A stretch of DNA of 39,925 bases from an uncultured Lachnospira sp. (GCA_934343805.1 CAKRIN010000024.1:1-39925), one strand, 5' to 3'. Shown: positions 7,806 to 16,959, counted from the stretch's first letter. A program made the numbers and translations. Notes: a model not told the origin generated them from the letters alone.

Positions 7806-9260
7806 CTACTTATCATCCAGTCTTTTCTGTTTAAACATTGGAACATCTTCCGGGTATTCTTCCTCTTCATGTTCCTCTTCAAATTCAAATCCAGCTACTA
7901 CTTCTTCTTCACTGAGTTCCTCTGTTTTCTCAGCTTCATTACCATGCTCTTCAACAATATAAGGTGCCGGATTATCCATGAATTCAAATCCCTCTATAGC
8001 TGAAGGGTCATCATGTCCTTCTTCTCCATAACCATATGATTCATCTTCCTCTTCTGAATCCTGGTTATCATAATCATATATTGTACTTTCTGACTCATCG
8101 CTTACTTCATACATTGATGAGAACGACTCTCTGTCTGTCTCATTCATGCCAAATTCTTTTCCAGTCTGAATGTATCTTTCTTCTGCAGAAAGTTCCTTCT
8201 CAGGCTGCTGTTCTACGTCTTCTTTTTCCTGAACATCAATTGTTCTTGTTGATTCCTTTTCATGCATAAGATTTCCAGAAATTGCAAGAACTGCTTCTGA
8301 TGCAACAAGTTCTTCAACAGGATTATCTGACTCGGCATAATATTCAGCAAGGAACTCTTTCCAGTCAAATACTTCTTCAACCGCTTTAATTGCTACTTCA
8401 ATCATATCCATATCAGGTTCTCTTGTTGTAAGCTTCTGAAACCACATACCAGGTTTACTTAAGACACGGACAAATGCATTATCATTCTTTCCTGCCCATC
8501 TGATCACCTCATATGACACACCTGCTATAACCGGTATAAGGAGTATCCTTATTACTATCTGAAGAATTGTATTGTCAACTCGTATAAATATAAAGAAAAT
8601 TATGCTTATAAACATTACAAAGAACAAAAAGCTTGTTCCACATCTCTTATGATATCTTGAACTGTTCTTGACATTCTCTGGTGTAAGTCTCGCACCATTC
8701 TCTATACAGTTGATACATTTATGCTCTGCACCATGATACATAAAAGTTCTCTTAATATCTTTCATCATGGATATCAGTGATATATATGCAACAAATATCA
8801 GAAGTCTTACAACTCCTTCTATAAAATTAAGGAGTGTCCTTGATACTATGTACTTCGATACAAGCCTTGTTGCAAGATATGGAAGCACCATAAATAATCC
8901 AATTGCAAAGAATATAGAAAATATAACTGTTACAGCCATTAATACTGACTCAAACTTATCTTTCAGGATGCTCTTCCCAACTTCATCTACTTTAGTCTTT
9001 TCCTGTTCTGATGGATCATCATAAAAAGACGCCGAATAATTAATTGTAGAAATACCTGTAACGAGTGAATCTATAAAGCTGGCTATTCCTCTTATTATTG
9101 GCAGATTAAGCCATGGATGTTTCTCTGTTATAAGCCTGCTTTCTCTTACAACAACTTCTATTTCGTTATCTGGTTTTCTGACAGCAATAGAATATTTATC
9201 CTTATTGCGCATCATTATTCCCTCAATTACAGCTTGTCCCCCAATTCCTGATGGCTTCAT
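7806..9260 (-). CDS. DUF1385 (YqhQ-like) membrane protein with acidic C-terminal tail
   Basis: 484 aa from ATG 9260, chosen because GGAGG lies just upstream and MKPSGIGGQAVIEGIMMR is the standard beginning of the family; the frame is also open from a TTG at 9272 but that would place the ribosome binding site inside the gene. Residues 1 to about 310 are the DUF1385 core, with four or five membrane helices and the conserved YHGAEHKCINCIENG segment (His, Glu, Cys). DUF1385 genes usually neighbour prmC, prfA and rpmE in Firmicutes, as here; the function is not established. Residues from about 310 onward form an unusually long, strongly acidic, low-complexity tail (many Glu/Asp runs) ending in KQKRLDDK. 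Confidence 0.92.
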   Translation of the reverse strand: MKPSGIGGQAVIEGIMMRNKDKYSIAVRKPDNEIEVVVRESRLITEKHPWLNLPIIRGIASFIDSLVTGISTINYSASFYDDPSEQEKTKVDEVGKSILKDKFESVLMAVTVIFSIFFAIGLFMVLPYLATRLVSKYIVSRTLLNFIEGVVRLLIFVAYISLISMMKDIKRTFMYHGAEHKCINCIENGARLTPENVKNSSRYHKRCGTSFLFFVMFISIIFFIFIRVDNTILQIVIRILLIPVIAGVSYEVIRWAGKNDNAFVRVLSKPGMWFQKLTTREPDMDMIEVAIKAVEEVFDWKEFLAEYYAESDNPVEELVASEAVLAISGNLMHEKESTRTIDVQEKEDVEQQPEKELSAEERYIQTGKEFGMNETDRESFSSMYEVSDESESTIYDYDNQDSEEEDESYGYGEEGHDDPSAIEGFEFMDNPAPYIVEEHGNEAEKTEELSEEEVVAGFEFEEEHEEEEYPEDVPMFKQKRLDDK

Positions 9261-9295
9261 ATATACCTCCAACTCAAAATGTTATGTATACATTC

Positions 9296-9326
9296 AAAAA
9301 AAGTTGAGGTCATTATCAACCTCAAC
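9296..9326 (-). terminator. Intrinsic terminator of rpmE
   Basis: Perfect 8-bp stem GTTGAGGT (9303-9310) and ACCTCAAC (9319-9326) with an 8-base loop, followed on the minus strand by seven T (9296-9302). It lies 13 bases after the rpmE stop and 36 bases before the DUF1385 start, so the downstream genes either have a hidden promoter or depend on readthrough. Confidence 0.92.
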
Positions 9327-9339
9327 CTTTATCTCAAAA

Positions 9340-9546
9340 TTAATTGTTTGATACACCATACTTCTTATTGAACTTATCAATACGTCCGCGAGTTGATGAT
9401 GCCTTCTGCTGTCCTGTGTAGAATGGATGGCACTTAGAACAGATCTCTACGTGGATTTCTTCCTTAGTTGAACCTGTTACGAACTCGTTACCGCAGTTAC
9501 AAACAACCTTTGCCTGATAGTAATCTGGATGGATTCCTTCTCTCAT
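9340..9546 (-). CDS. rpmE: Ribosomal protein L31, zinc-binding form
   Basis: 68 aa, usual length. A component of the large ribosomal subunit bridging to the small subunit. The zinc-binding cysteines are visible as VVCNCGN near residue 16 and [10 protein letters not shown] near residue 37, so this is the zinc-containing C+ type. The start is ATG 9546 with AGAGGTG upstream. It follows rho, as in many Firmicutes, but has its own promoter, a leader of about 120 bases and its own terminator. Confidence 0.98.
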   Translation of the reverse strand: MREGIHPDYYQAKVVCNCGNEFVTGSTKEEIHVEICSKCHPFYTGQQKASSTRGRIDKFNKKYGVSNN

Positions 9547-9668
9547 GATTTCACCTCTTTACAAATTATTAAGTATTACAATTGTGAATTCCGCCTTAGA
9601 TTCCCTTTCTAGCCCGATGGGATCTATGCACATTAGACACAATGACCTCTTTATCTGTTATAAACAGC
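9547..9668 (-). promoter_or_regulatory. Structured rpmE leader
   Basis: The leader from the predicted transcript start to the rpmE ATG can form a long-range helix, ATTGTG (9638-9643) with CACAAT (9581-9586), enclosing smaller hairpins such as TCTA/TAGA. L31 leaders that control their own gene are known from Firmicutes; whether this is one of them needs a covariance search, so the call is tentative. Confidence 0.4.
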
Positions 9669-9671
9669 TTT

Positions 9672-9703
9672 CATATTGTATCACGACACAATATGTTATG
9701 CAA
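9672..9703 (-). promoter_or_regulatory. rpmE promoter overlapped by an inverted repeat
   Basis: Minus strand TTGCAT (9698-9703), a 17-base spacer and TACAAT (9675-9680). A perfect inverted repeat, CATATTGT-N8-ACAATATG (9672-9695), covers the -10 element and most of the spacer, a typical repressor position. No T-run follows the dyad, so it is not the rho terminator. The regulator is unknown. Confidence 0.6.
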
Positions 9704-9752
9704 GCATTTTTTCAAAAAGATATAACAATTAATATTATATATATATCGATTA

Positions 9753-11138
9753 TTATATATACCTGTTCTTAATTACTGTATTTACAAGTTCTTCGTTACT
9801 TCTTGTCTTAACAAACATGTCAAGGATTCTCTCTGCTGCCTCGTCTGTCTTCAATCCATTAAGAGCTTTTCTCATTATATCAACTGCCTCAAGTTCTTCT
9901 TTATCAAGAAGAAGATCCTCTCTTCTTGTTCCTGATTTGGCTATATCTATGGCAGGAAATACTCTCTTTTCTGAAAGCTTTCTGTCAAGTACAAGTTCCA
10001 TGTTACCTGTTCCCTTGAACTCTTCAAATACAACATCATCCATCTTGCTTCCTGTCTCAACCAGTGCAGTAGCAAGTATTGTAAGACTTCCTCCCTCTCT
10101 CATATTTCTTGCTGCACCAAAGAATCTCTTTGGCATGTGCAGGGCGGCTGGATCAAGTCCTCCGGAAAGTGTTCTTCCGCTTGCCTGGACTGTAAGGTTA
10201 TACGCTCTTGCTAATCTTGTTATACTATCCAGAAGAATAATTACATCCGTCTTCTGTTCAACAAGTCTCTTAGCACGTTCTATAACCATCTCTGATACTC
10301 TCTTATGTCTTTCTGGAAGCTCGTCAAATGTTGAATAGATAACTTCTACATTCTCTCCGACAATTGATTCTTTAATATCTGTTACTTCCTCAGGTCTTTC
10401 ATCTATAAGAAGAATCATAAGATGCATTTCAGGATTATTCTTAGTAATTGCATTAGCTATCTGCTTAAGGAGGGTTGTCTTACCTGACTTAGGCTGTGAA
10501 ACAATCATTCCTCTCTGGCCTTTACCTATAGGAGAGATAAGATCCACTATTCTCATTGCAACTGTATTCGAGTTCTTTTCCAAATGAATCCTCTCATTAG
10601 GAAATATAGGTGTAAGGCTTTCAAACGCAGGTCTTCTCTGCGCTACTGACGGATCTTTTCCATTAACTGACTCAAGATACATAAGCGCCGAGAACTTCTC
10701 ACCTGACGCTTTCATTCTTTTAGGGCCATGTATTATATCTCCTGTCTTGAGATTGAACTTCCTTATCTGTGATGGTGATACATATACATCATTCTCTCCC
10801 GGAAGGAAATTCTCACATCTAATAAATCCATATCCGTCCTGCATAACTTCAAGTATACCATCAGCCTGTGGCGCATCAGGTTCTGCCTTTGGCTGTGCAT
10901 GATATGCTTCCTTGTGTTCTTCTCTTACATATTGGTCACTATTCTTTTTTTCTTCTGCTGCTTTAGCTTCAGGATTCCCCTTTTCTTCCGTTCTTCCTTT
11001 CCCCTCTGCTTTAGCTGTTGCTTCTACAAGTGCGTCTATCAGCTCGTTTTTTCTCATAGATGATATGTTTTTGATTTTTTTATCTTTAGCGAATTCTCTT
11101 AATACACTGACAGATAACGTTTCTAATTTAGCTCTCAT
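9753..11138 (-). CDS. rho: Transcription termination factor Rho
   Basis: 461 aa. A hexameric RNA helicase that terminates transcription. Order: N-terminal SAP-like helices (1-45), a variable charged linker rich in Glu, Lys and Ala (about 45-95), the OSB RNA-binding domain (DGYGFIRCENFLPGENDVYV), then the ATPase with Walker A SQPKSGKTTLLK, Walker B VIILLDSITRLARAYN and the Q/R loops. All key residues look intact. GAGG lies seven bases before the ATG at 11138. A TATAAT at 11209-11214 is the likely -10, but its -35 is poor. The region is divergent from the malic enzyme gene. Confidence 0.98.
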   Translation of the reverse strand: MRAKLETLSVSVLREFAKDKKIKNISSMRKNELIDALVEATAKAEGKGRTEEKGNPEAKAAEEKKNSDQYVREEHKEAYHAQPKAEPDAPQADGILEVMQDGYGFIRCENFLPGENDVYVSPSQIRKFNLKTGDIIHGPKRMKASGEKFSALMYLESVNGKDPSVAQRRPAFESLTPIFPNERIHLEKNSNTVAMRIVDLISPIGKGQRGMIVSQPKSGKTTLLKQIANAITKNNPEMHLMILLIDERPEEVTDIKESIVGENVEVIYSTFDELPERHKRVSEMVIERAKRLVEQKTDVIILLDSITRLARAYNLTVQASGRTLSGGLDPAALHMPKRFFGAARNMREGGSLTILATALVETGSKMDDVVFEEFKGTGNMELVLDRKLSEKRVFPAIDIAKSGTRREDLLLDKEELEAVDIMRKALNGLKTDEAAERILDMFVKTRSNEELVNTVIKNRYI

Positions 11139-11330
11139 ACTTTAACCTCATATTAACTTATAATTGTTTCTGGGAACTGATGCAGAAATTGCATCAAAGA
11201 CTTTTTTGATTATACATCATATTATTCTAAAAGAAAAGTCTAAAATACTTTTTTTAAGTGATATGTTATGCTATTATATATATTGCTGTTAAAAAGCATA
11301 TTATATTTTGAAAGGAAGATTATAGATATC
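11139..11330. promoter_or_regulatory. Divergent promoter region of rho and malic enzyme
   Basis: For rho (minus) TATAAT is at 11209-11214. A 6-bp inverted repeat GATGCA-N5-TGCATC (11179-11195) lies in its leader. For the malic enzyme gene (plus) there is an extended -10, TGCTATTAT (11269-11277). Neither promoter has a convincing -35 box. Confidence 0.4.
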
Positions 11331-12485
11331 ATGACTAATGCAGAGAAAGCCTTACAGCTCCATGAAGAATGGAATGGCAAATTTGAAACAACTCCTAAAA
11401 TGAAGATTCAGACAAGAGAAGATCTTGCGCTTGCATACACACCAGGTGTAGCAGAACCATGTAAAGTAATCGCTAAGGATCAGGAAGCAGCTTATAAGTA
11501 TACCATTAAAGCCAATACTATTGCTGTTGTTTCTGATGGAAGTGCAGTTCTTGGACTTGGTAACATAGGTGCACATGCAGCTATGCCTGTTATGGAAGGC
11601 AAGGCCGTTCTTTTCAAGGAATTTGGTAATGTTAATGCAGTACCTATCTGCCTTGACACACAGGATACCGAAGAAATCATTAAGACAGTTGTTAATATTG
11701 CCCCTGCATTTGGAGGTATCAATCTTGAAGATATATCTGCCCCTAGATGTTTTGAAATTGAGTCAAGACTTAAGGAGATTCTTGATATTCCTGTTTTCCA
11801 TGATGACCAGCATGGTACAGCAATTGTAGTACTCGCAGGAATTATTAATGGTCTTAAGGTTACAGGCAAGGCTAAGGAAGAGTGTAATGTTGTAGTTAAT
11901 GGTGCTGGTTCTGCCGGTGTTGCTATCACTAAGCTGCTTCTTACATACGGCTTTAAGCATGTTACTATGTGTGACAAGTCAGGAATCCTTTCCAAGTCAT
12001 CTGAAGGACTTAACTGGATGCAGAAGTCAATGATGGATGTTACTAATCTTGAAGACAAAACAGGTACTCTTGCTGATGCCCTCTGTGGTGCTGACATATT
12101 TGTCGGAGTTTCTGCTCCTAATATAGTAACTGCTGATATGGTTAAGACTATGAATAAGGATGCAATTATATTTGCAATGGCTAATCCGGTTCCTGAAATC
12201 ATGCCAGACGTTGCCAAGGCTGCTGGTGCAAGAGTCGTTGGTACAGGACGTTCTGATTTCCCTAATCAGGTTAACAATGTTATTGCTTTCCCTGGTATAT
12301 TTAAAGGTGCTCTTGAGGGACGTGCAAAGCAGATTACAGAAGATATGAAACTTGCTGCTGCTCTCGCAATTGCCAACCTCGTTCCTGATGATGAAGTCAG
12401 CGATGTTAACATTCTTCCAGAAGCATTTGACCCAAGAGTTGCAGACGTTGTAAGCAAGGCTGTAATTGACCACATTGAGAAATAA
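11331..12485 (+). CDS. Malic enzyme (malate dehydrogenase, oxaloacetate-decarboxylating)
   Basis: 384 aa, the short bacterial form. It oxidatively decarboxylates malate to pyruvate and CO2 with NAD(P)+. The start at ATG 11331 gives the expected N-terminus MTNAEKALQLHEEWNGK; the frame is open further upstream, but that extension is not family-like. AAAGGAAG upstream is somewhat far (about 12 bases). Motifs: substrate region YTPGVAEPC, VSDGSAVLGLGNIGAHAAMP, metal-binding and catalytic region FHDDQHGTAIV, and the dinucleotide fold VVVNGAGSAGVAI. Residues deciding NAD versus NADP were not assigned. It is followed 12 bases later by the radical SAM gene. Confidence 0.93.
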   Translation: MTNAEKALQLHEEWNGKFETTPKMKIQTREDLALAYTPGVAEPCKVIAKDQEAAYKYTIKANTIAVVSDGSAVLGLGNIGAHAAMPVMEGKAVLFKEFGNVNAVPICLDTQDTEEIIKTVVNIAPAFGGINLEDISAPRCFEIESRLKEILDIPVFHDDQHGTAIVVLAGIINGLKVTGKAKEECNVVVNGAGSAGVAITKLLLTYGFKHVTMCDKSGILSKSSEGLNWMQKSMMDVTNLEDKTGTLADALCGADIFVGVSAPNIVTADMVKTMNKDAIIFAMANPVPEIMPDVAKAAGARVVGTGRSDFPNQVNNVIAFPGIFKGALEGRAKQITEDMKLAAALAIANLVPDDEVSDVNILPEAFDPRVADVVSKAVIDHIEK

Positions 12486-12497
12486 TTAAGAGCTGAT

Positions 12498-13385
12498 ATG
12501 TTACCATACTATTATTCAGTCAGTGAATATCTGAAGAACACTTATGGTCATAAGCTATACAAGCTGAGTCTTTCCGGAAACATGACCTGCCCAAACAGAG
12601 ATGGTACTCTTGATACCAGAGGATGCATTTTCTGCAGCGGTCATGGTTCCGGTGATTTTGCTGTTCAGGATATCGATCAGGCCAAGCTTGTCATCGCTGA
12701 TAAATACAAAGGCAGCGAGTATATAGCTTATTTCCAGTCATTTACTAATACTTATGCTGATGCAGAATATCTGCGCCGTCTGTTTACTCCTGTAATTATG
12801 CGGGATGATATACGGATACTCTCAATTGCTACAAGACCTGATTGTCTCGGCTCTGATATTCTTGATTTGTTAAAAGAATTAAACACTATCAAACCCGTCT
12901 GGATTGAATTAGGACTCCAGACTATTCGTGAAGATACAGCCAGATATATAAGGCGTGGTTACGACCTTTCTGTATACGATGAAGCTGTATATAACCTTAA
13001 ACAGATAGGAATACGTCCTATTGTCCACATGATAATGGGACTTCCTTTTGAAAATGCTGATGATGCAGTTGCTACTGCCCGGTATATTGCCAACAGCGGC
13101 GCATGGGGCATCAAAGTTTCGTTATTGCACATCCTTAAAGACACTGATCTATATAAGGATTATTGTGCAGGTTTATTTGAAGCCATATCTATGGATGAAT
13201 ATCTTGATATAACAGGAAAGATTATATCTGTTCTTCCAAAAGACATGGTAATACACAGACTCACAGGGGATGGACCTAAAGATTTACTTGCAGCTCCATT
13301 ATGGACTGCTAACAAGAAAAGAGTTCTTAATACTCTTACTCATTACCTCAAAGACAATAATATTTATCAAGGAAAAGATTTATGA
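12498..13385 (+). CDS. TIGR01212-family radical SAM protein (YhcC-like)
   Basis: 295 aa. A 4Fe-4S radical SAM enzyme family of unassigned reaction. The cluster-binding cysteines are C31, C43 and C46 (TCPNRDGTLDTRGCIFC), a spacing wider than the usual CxxxCxxC and typical of this family, followed by SGHGSGDFA. Later stretches ATRPDCL, WIELGLQT and HMIMGLPFE match the radical SAM barrel. It lies 12 bases after malic enzyme and its TGA overlaps the next ATG (ATGA), so the three genes are one transcription unit. Confidence 0.92.
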   Translation: MLPYYYSVSEYLKNTYGHKLYKLSLSGNMTCPNRDGTLDTRGCIFCSGHGSGDFAVQDIDQAKLVIADKYKGSEYIAYFQSFTNTYADAEYLRRLFTPVIMRDDIRILSIATRPDCLGSDILDLLKELNTIKPVWIELGLQTIREDTARYIRRGYDLSVYDEAVYNLKQIGIRPIVHMIMGLPFENADDAVATARYIANSGAWGIKVSLLHILKDTDLYKDYCAGLFEAISMDEYLDITGKIISVLPKDMVIHRLTGDGPKDLLAAPLWTANKKRVLNTLTHYLKDNNIYQGKDL

Positions 13386-13897
13386 ATACAGACTCAACCA
13401 CTTTATACAAGTTAATGATTTTATATATGCTGAACAAAGTGAATTTTCCTCTGTCTAACACGCAGTTATCTTCTTTTATGTTGGACAAGCAGTATACAGA
13501 TTATTTCACTTTCCAGGAAGCCATCAACTCTCTGGTTGAAGATGGTTTCATCCGTGGAGTAACACACCAGAGCAGTACACAGTACACATTAACTAAAGAA
13601 GGGGAAGAAACCATTGCATTCTTCTACACCAAGATATCAACCGGAATCCGTGATGATATTGAAAAATATCTTGCTGAGAATAAATACGAACTCAAAAATG
13701 AAGCTGGAACTGTGACAGACTGCTACAAGCTGTCTAATGGAAACTATATAGCACACTGCCAGGTCAAGGAAGGAGACACTACCCTCATTGAGCTGAATCT
13801 TAATGTTCCTATGGAGGAACAGGCTGAAATAATATGTGCCAGATGGAGAGAAAACAGTCAGGAATTATATGATTATATTATACACAAGCTTATGTAA
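13382..13897 (+). CDS. DUF4364 family protein
   Basis: 171 aa. The N-terminal half (about 1-85) reads as a winged-helix domain: LYMLNKVNFPLSNTQLSSFM, then a helix and a beta wing ending in TQYTLTKEGEE. The C-terminal half is alpha/beta with Cys residues, and the protein ends YDYIIHKLM. DUF4364 proteins are widespread in Clostridia and often annotated as PadR-like or putative transcriptional regulators; no target is known. The ATGA overlap with the radical SAM gene implies coupled translation. The operon ends at the terminator directly after it. Confidence 0.88.
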   Translation: MNTDSTTLYKLMILYMLNKVNFPLSNTQLSSFMLDKQYTDYFTFQEAINSLVEDGFIRGVTHQSSTQYTLTKEGEETIAFFYTKISTGIRDDIEKYLAENKYELKNEAGTVTDCYKLSNGNYIAHCQVKEGDTTLIELNLNVPMEEQAEIICARWRENSQELYDYIIHKLM

Positions 13898-13936
13898 AAT
13901 AACGGCAGACAGTAATTACCACTGTCTGCCGTTATT
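13898..13936. terminator. Bidirectional intrinsic terminator between DUF4364 gene and engB
   Basis: A perfect 16-bp stem (13898-13913 with 13921-13936, core AACGGCAGACAGT) and a 7-base loop between two converging genes. The minus-strand side is followed by TTTTA and the plus-strand side by a weaker TTATTCTT, so it serves mainly engB but can stop both. Confidence 0.93.
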
Positions 13937-13937
13937 G

Positions 13938-14528
13938 TTATTCTTCAATCACATACGAATCTATAAGCTCCCACAGTTCTTTTAATCCCTGCTTGGTCTG
14001 TGATGAAAATGGGATAAGTATGTCTTCCTGCCTTAATCCAAGTCCTGTCCTTACAGCTTTGACCTGCTTTGCTACCTGGCTTCTTTTTATCTTATCAAGC
14101 TTGGTAGCAACTATAACCGGTCTGTATCCATTATTAACAATCCAGTCATACATCATCCGGTCATTATCTGACGGATCATGCCTTATGTCTATAAGAAGAA
14201 ACACCTGTCTTAACTGGCTGCTCTTTTTCAAATACTTCTCGATCATTTTGCCCCATTTAGCTTTTACTGATGCACTTACACTTGCATAACCATATCCCGG
14301 CAGATCAACCAGATACATATTGTCATTAATGTTATAGAAATTAATTGTCTGCGTCTTACCAGGCTGTGATGATGTTCTCGCATATGATTTTCTGTTCATA
14401 AGTGCATTAATAAGCGACGATTTGCCAACGTTGGATTTTCCTGCAAATGCTACTTCTGGATATTCAGTCTCTGGAAGAGTACTCGTAACGCCCACTACTA
14501 TATCAAGATTAACTTTCTTTACAACCAT
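13938..14528 (-). CDS. engB: Ribosome biogenesis GTP-binding protein EngB/YsxC
   Basis: 196 aa. A TRAFAC-class GTPase needed for assembly of the large ribosomal subunit. G1 is AFAGKSNVGKSSLINAL, G3 is VDLPGYGYA, G4 is ATKLDK, and the switch region has SQPGKTQTINFY. The ATG at 14528 is preceded by AAAGGAGG. It is 11 bases after lon and probably co-transcribed with it, an arrangement conserved in Firmicutes (lon-ysxC in Bacillus subtilis). Confidence 0.97.
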   Translation of the reverse strand: MVVKKVNLDIVVGVTSTLPETEYPEVAFAGKSNVGKSSLINALMNRKSYARTSSQPGKTQTINFYNINDNMYLVDLPGYGYASVSASVKAKWGKMIEKYLKKSSQLRQVFLLIDIRHDPSDNDRMMYDWIVNNGYRPVIVATKLDKIKRSQVAKQVKAVRTGLGLRQEDILIPFSSQTKQGLKELWELIDSYVIEE

Positions 14529-14539
14529 AGAATCCTCCT

Positions 14540-16897
14540 TTATCTGACAAATGCCTGTTCAAAAACTTCTGTTGCTTTTCTGACATATATTATATTCATG
14601 TCCTTTTTTATCTCTTCAGCCAATTCTTCCACATCCTGCCTGTTATCCTCCGGAACACACACATTGTATATTCCGGCTGTTCTACTTGCAATCAGCTTTT
14701 CTTTAAGCCCACCTATTGGAAGTATCTTGCCGCTCAGAGTAAGTTCTCCTGTCATCGCAATATCAGCGCGCACCTGTCTGCCTGTAACCGCAGAAAGTAT
14801 GGCAGTAGCCATTGTTATTCCGGCTGATGGGCCATCCTTTGGCGTTGCCCCTTCTGGTATGTGAAGATGGAATCCGTGTTTCTCATAGAATTCTACCGGT
14901 ACTTTGTATCTTCCTGTTTCTGTTATTGACTTAATGTATGATACAGCTATACTTGCTGATTCCTTCATGACATCGCCCATGTTACCTGTAAGCTTGAATT
15001 CTCCCTTTCCCGGCATGGTTATAACTTCTATTTCAAGCGTATCTCCTCCTGCCTGTGTCCATGCAAGACCTCTGACAATTCCCACATCACCTTTATCATT
15101 CTTTTTATCTGCACGGTATTTTATCTTACCCAGATATTCTGTTATATTCTTGTCGGATATGCTTATTGTCTTTTTTATGTTTTTATTTCTTGAACCATCC
15201 GGCATAAATACGCCTTCGTCATACAACTGGCGGACAGCTTTTCTTACCACCTTTGCCACTTGTCTTTCCAGTCCTCGCACTCCTGCCTCTCTTGTGTATG
15301 ATGATATTATCGTTTTAATTACTTTATCAGTAAATTTAACATCCTGCACCATAAGTCCATTTTCTTTAATCTGTTTCTTTACAAGATGTTCCTTTGCTAT
15401 ATGAAACTTCTCATTCGCAGTGTATGAACTTACTTCTACAACTTCCATTCTGTCTAACAGAGGACGGCTTATCTTTGATAAATCATTAGCTGTAGCTATA
15501 AACAGAACATTTGATAAATCTACCGGCATCTCAATATAATGATCTGCAAAATTGACATTCTGCTCGCCATCAAGCACTTCAAGAAGAGCCGATGACGTAT
15601 CACCTTTGTAATCGCTGCTTATTTTGTCTATCTCATCAAGAAGCATTAATGGATTATTAGCCTTCGCCTGTATAAGCCCATCAATAATCCTTCCCGGCAT
15701 AGCTCCTATATATGTTTTCCTGTGTCCTCTTATCTCAGCCTCATCCCTGACACCGCCAAGACATATACGCACATACTGCCTTCCTAACGCTCTTGCAACA
15801 GATTTTGCTATAGACGTTTTTCCTGTTCCCGGAGGACCCGCAAGACATATAACCGGAGCTTTTCCTTTGCTGGTTATATTTCTTACCGCAAGCGACTCAA
15901 TTATTCTGTCCTTAATTTCATCCATTCCATAATGATCTTCATCCAGAACTTTTCTTGCATTCTCAATATCTTTGTTATCCTGTGTTCCAACATTCCATGG
16001 AAGCTGCAGGCATGTCTCAATATAGGTTCTTTCTACATTAGCCTCTGAATTATTTCCCGAAAGATTCTTAAGCCTTTTTATTTCTTTTATAAGCTTATCC
16101 TTTGCATACTGCGGTGCATCCATTTTTTCAACAGCCTGCATGTAATCATCAGCTTCTGTTGACACCGAGCCATCCAGTTCCTCATTAATTGCAGCCAGTT
16201 CTTCTCTTAAGATATAATCTTTCTGGTTTTTTTCCACCTTTTCCCTGACTATATTACCAAGTTCTTCTTTAATCCTGTATGCATTTGTTTCATTAATAAG
16301 CAATGTTGCTGCATAAGTATACATCTGCTCATAATCTTCCATCTCAAGGAACTGCTGTCTTTTTTCATATTCCATAGGAAATCCGGCAGCAAATTCATTC
16401 ATGAGTTCATCTGCCTTTTTTAATTCAAGCCATCTTTTTATTGTATCTTTAGAAAACTTGCTGTTAACTCCTGCATACTGCTTTAACAGTTCTCTCATTC
16501 CCACAAGAATAGCTCTTCCAAGTACCGCATCCGGCTTTGGAATGTCATATTTTTTTGTTATGTACGAAACCATCATACCGGCAGACTCCTCAAAGCTGTT
16601 AACTGCAGCCTTGCAGATTCCCTCCACCTGTATTCTTAATATCTTGCCTGGCATTTTAATTATCTGTTTGATAACAGCCAGTGTTCCAATTGAATATATA
16701 TCAGATAATGCCGGTTCCGAAACCTGTGAGTCACGCTGTGTTACCAGAAATATATACTGGTCTGATGTCATTGCTGACTGTATAGCTTTAATTGACTTTT
16801 TACGACTCACATCAAAATGCATAACCATCCCGGGAAACACTGTTGTTTCCCTTAATGGAATGACCGGATAGTATCTGTCATCTGTATTCTTCTTCAT
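14540..16897 (-). CDS. lon: ATP-dependent Lon protease
   Basis: 785 aa from ATG 16897 (MKKNTDDRYYPVIPLRETTV). An upstream in-frame start at 16954 is rejected because it would place the clpX terminator inside the gene; AAAGGG precedes the chosen start. Lon unfolds and degrades misfolded and regulatory proteins in the cytoplasm. Domains: N-terminal substrate-binding LAN domain (about 10-210), AAA+ ATPase with Walker A LAGPPGTGKTSIAK and Walker B LMLLDEIDK, and the S16 protease with catalytic Ser in PKDGPSAGITMATA and Lys in GGLKEKLIASRTAG. All catalytic residues are present. Confidence 0.97.
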   Translation of the reverse strand: MKKNTDDRYYPVIPLRETTVFPGMVMHFDVSRKKSIKAIQSAMTSDQYIFLVTQRDSQVSEPALSDIYSIGTLAVIKQIIKMPGKILRIQVEGICKAAVNSFEESAGMMVSYITKKYDIPKPDAVLGRAILVGMRELLKQYAGVNSKFSKDTIKRWLELKKADELMNEFAAGFPMEYEKRQQFLEMEDYEQMYTYAATLLINETNAYRIKEELGNIVREKVEKNQKDYILREELAAINEELDGSVSTEADDYMQAVEKMDAPQYAKDKLIKEIKRLKNLSGNNSEANVERTYIETCLQLPWNVGTQDNKDIENARKVLDEDHYGMDEIKDRIIESLAVRNITSKGKAPVICLAGPPGTGKTSIAKSVARALGRQYVRICLGGVRDEAEIRGHRKTYIGAMPGRIIDGLIQAKANNPLMLLDEIDKISSDYKGDTSSALLEVLDGEQNVNFADHYIEMPVDLSNVLFIATANDLSKISRPLLDRMEVVEVSSYTANEKFHIAKEHLVKKQIKENGLMVQDVKFTDKVIKTIISSYTREAGVRGLERQVAKVVRKAVRQLYDEGVFMPDGSRNKNIKKTISISDKNITEYLGKIKYRADKKNDKGDVGIVRGLAWTQAGGDTLEIEVITMPGKGEFKLTGNMGDVMKESASIAVSYIKSITETGRYKVPVEFYEKHGFHLHIPEGATPKDGPSAGITMATAILSAVTGRQVRADIAMTGELTLSGKILPIGGLKEKLIASRTAGIYNVCVPEDNRQDVEELAEEIKKDMNIIYVRKATEVFEQAFVR

Positions 16898-16915
16898 ATA
16901 TTTTCCCTTTACCCT

Positions 16916-16949
16916 AAAAAAGCGGACTGTCCATCCACGAACAGTCCGC
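16916..16949 (-). terminator. Intrinsic terminator of clpX
   Basis: Stem GCGGACTGT (16922-16930) with ACAGTCCGC (16941-16949), 9 bp, followed on the minus strand by six T (16916-16921). It lies between the clpX stop and the lon start and fixes the lon start downstream of it. Confidence 0.95.
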
Positions 16950-16959
16950 CTCAATAATC

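Noticed and set aside
9817..10338. Open frame of 173 codons on the plus strand inside rho
   Set aside because: Opposite the conserved Rho ATPase; Ser-rich shadow translation without a ribosome binding site.
11492..12217. Open frame of 241 codons on the minus strand inside the malic enzyme gene
   Set aside because: It lies opposite a clear malic enzyme with all motifs; the translation is low in complexity and shows no family. Antisense shadow.
16898..16954. Longer lon start at 16954
   Set aside because: It would include the clpX terminator hairpin as coding sequence and has no ribosome binding site; ATG 16897 gives the family N-terminus.
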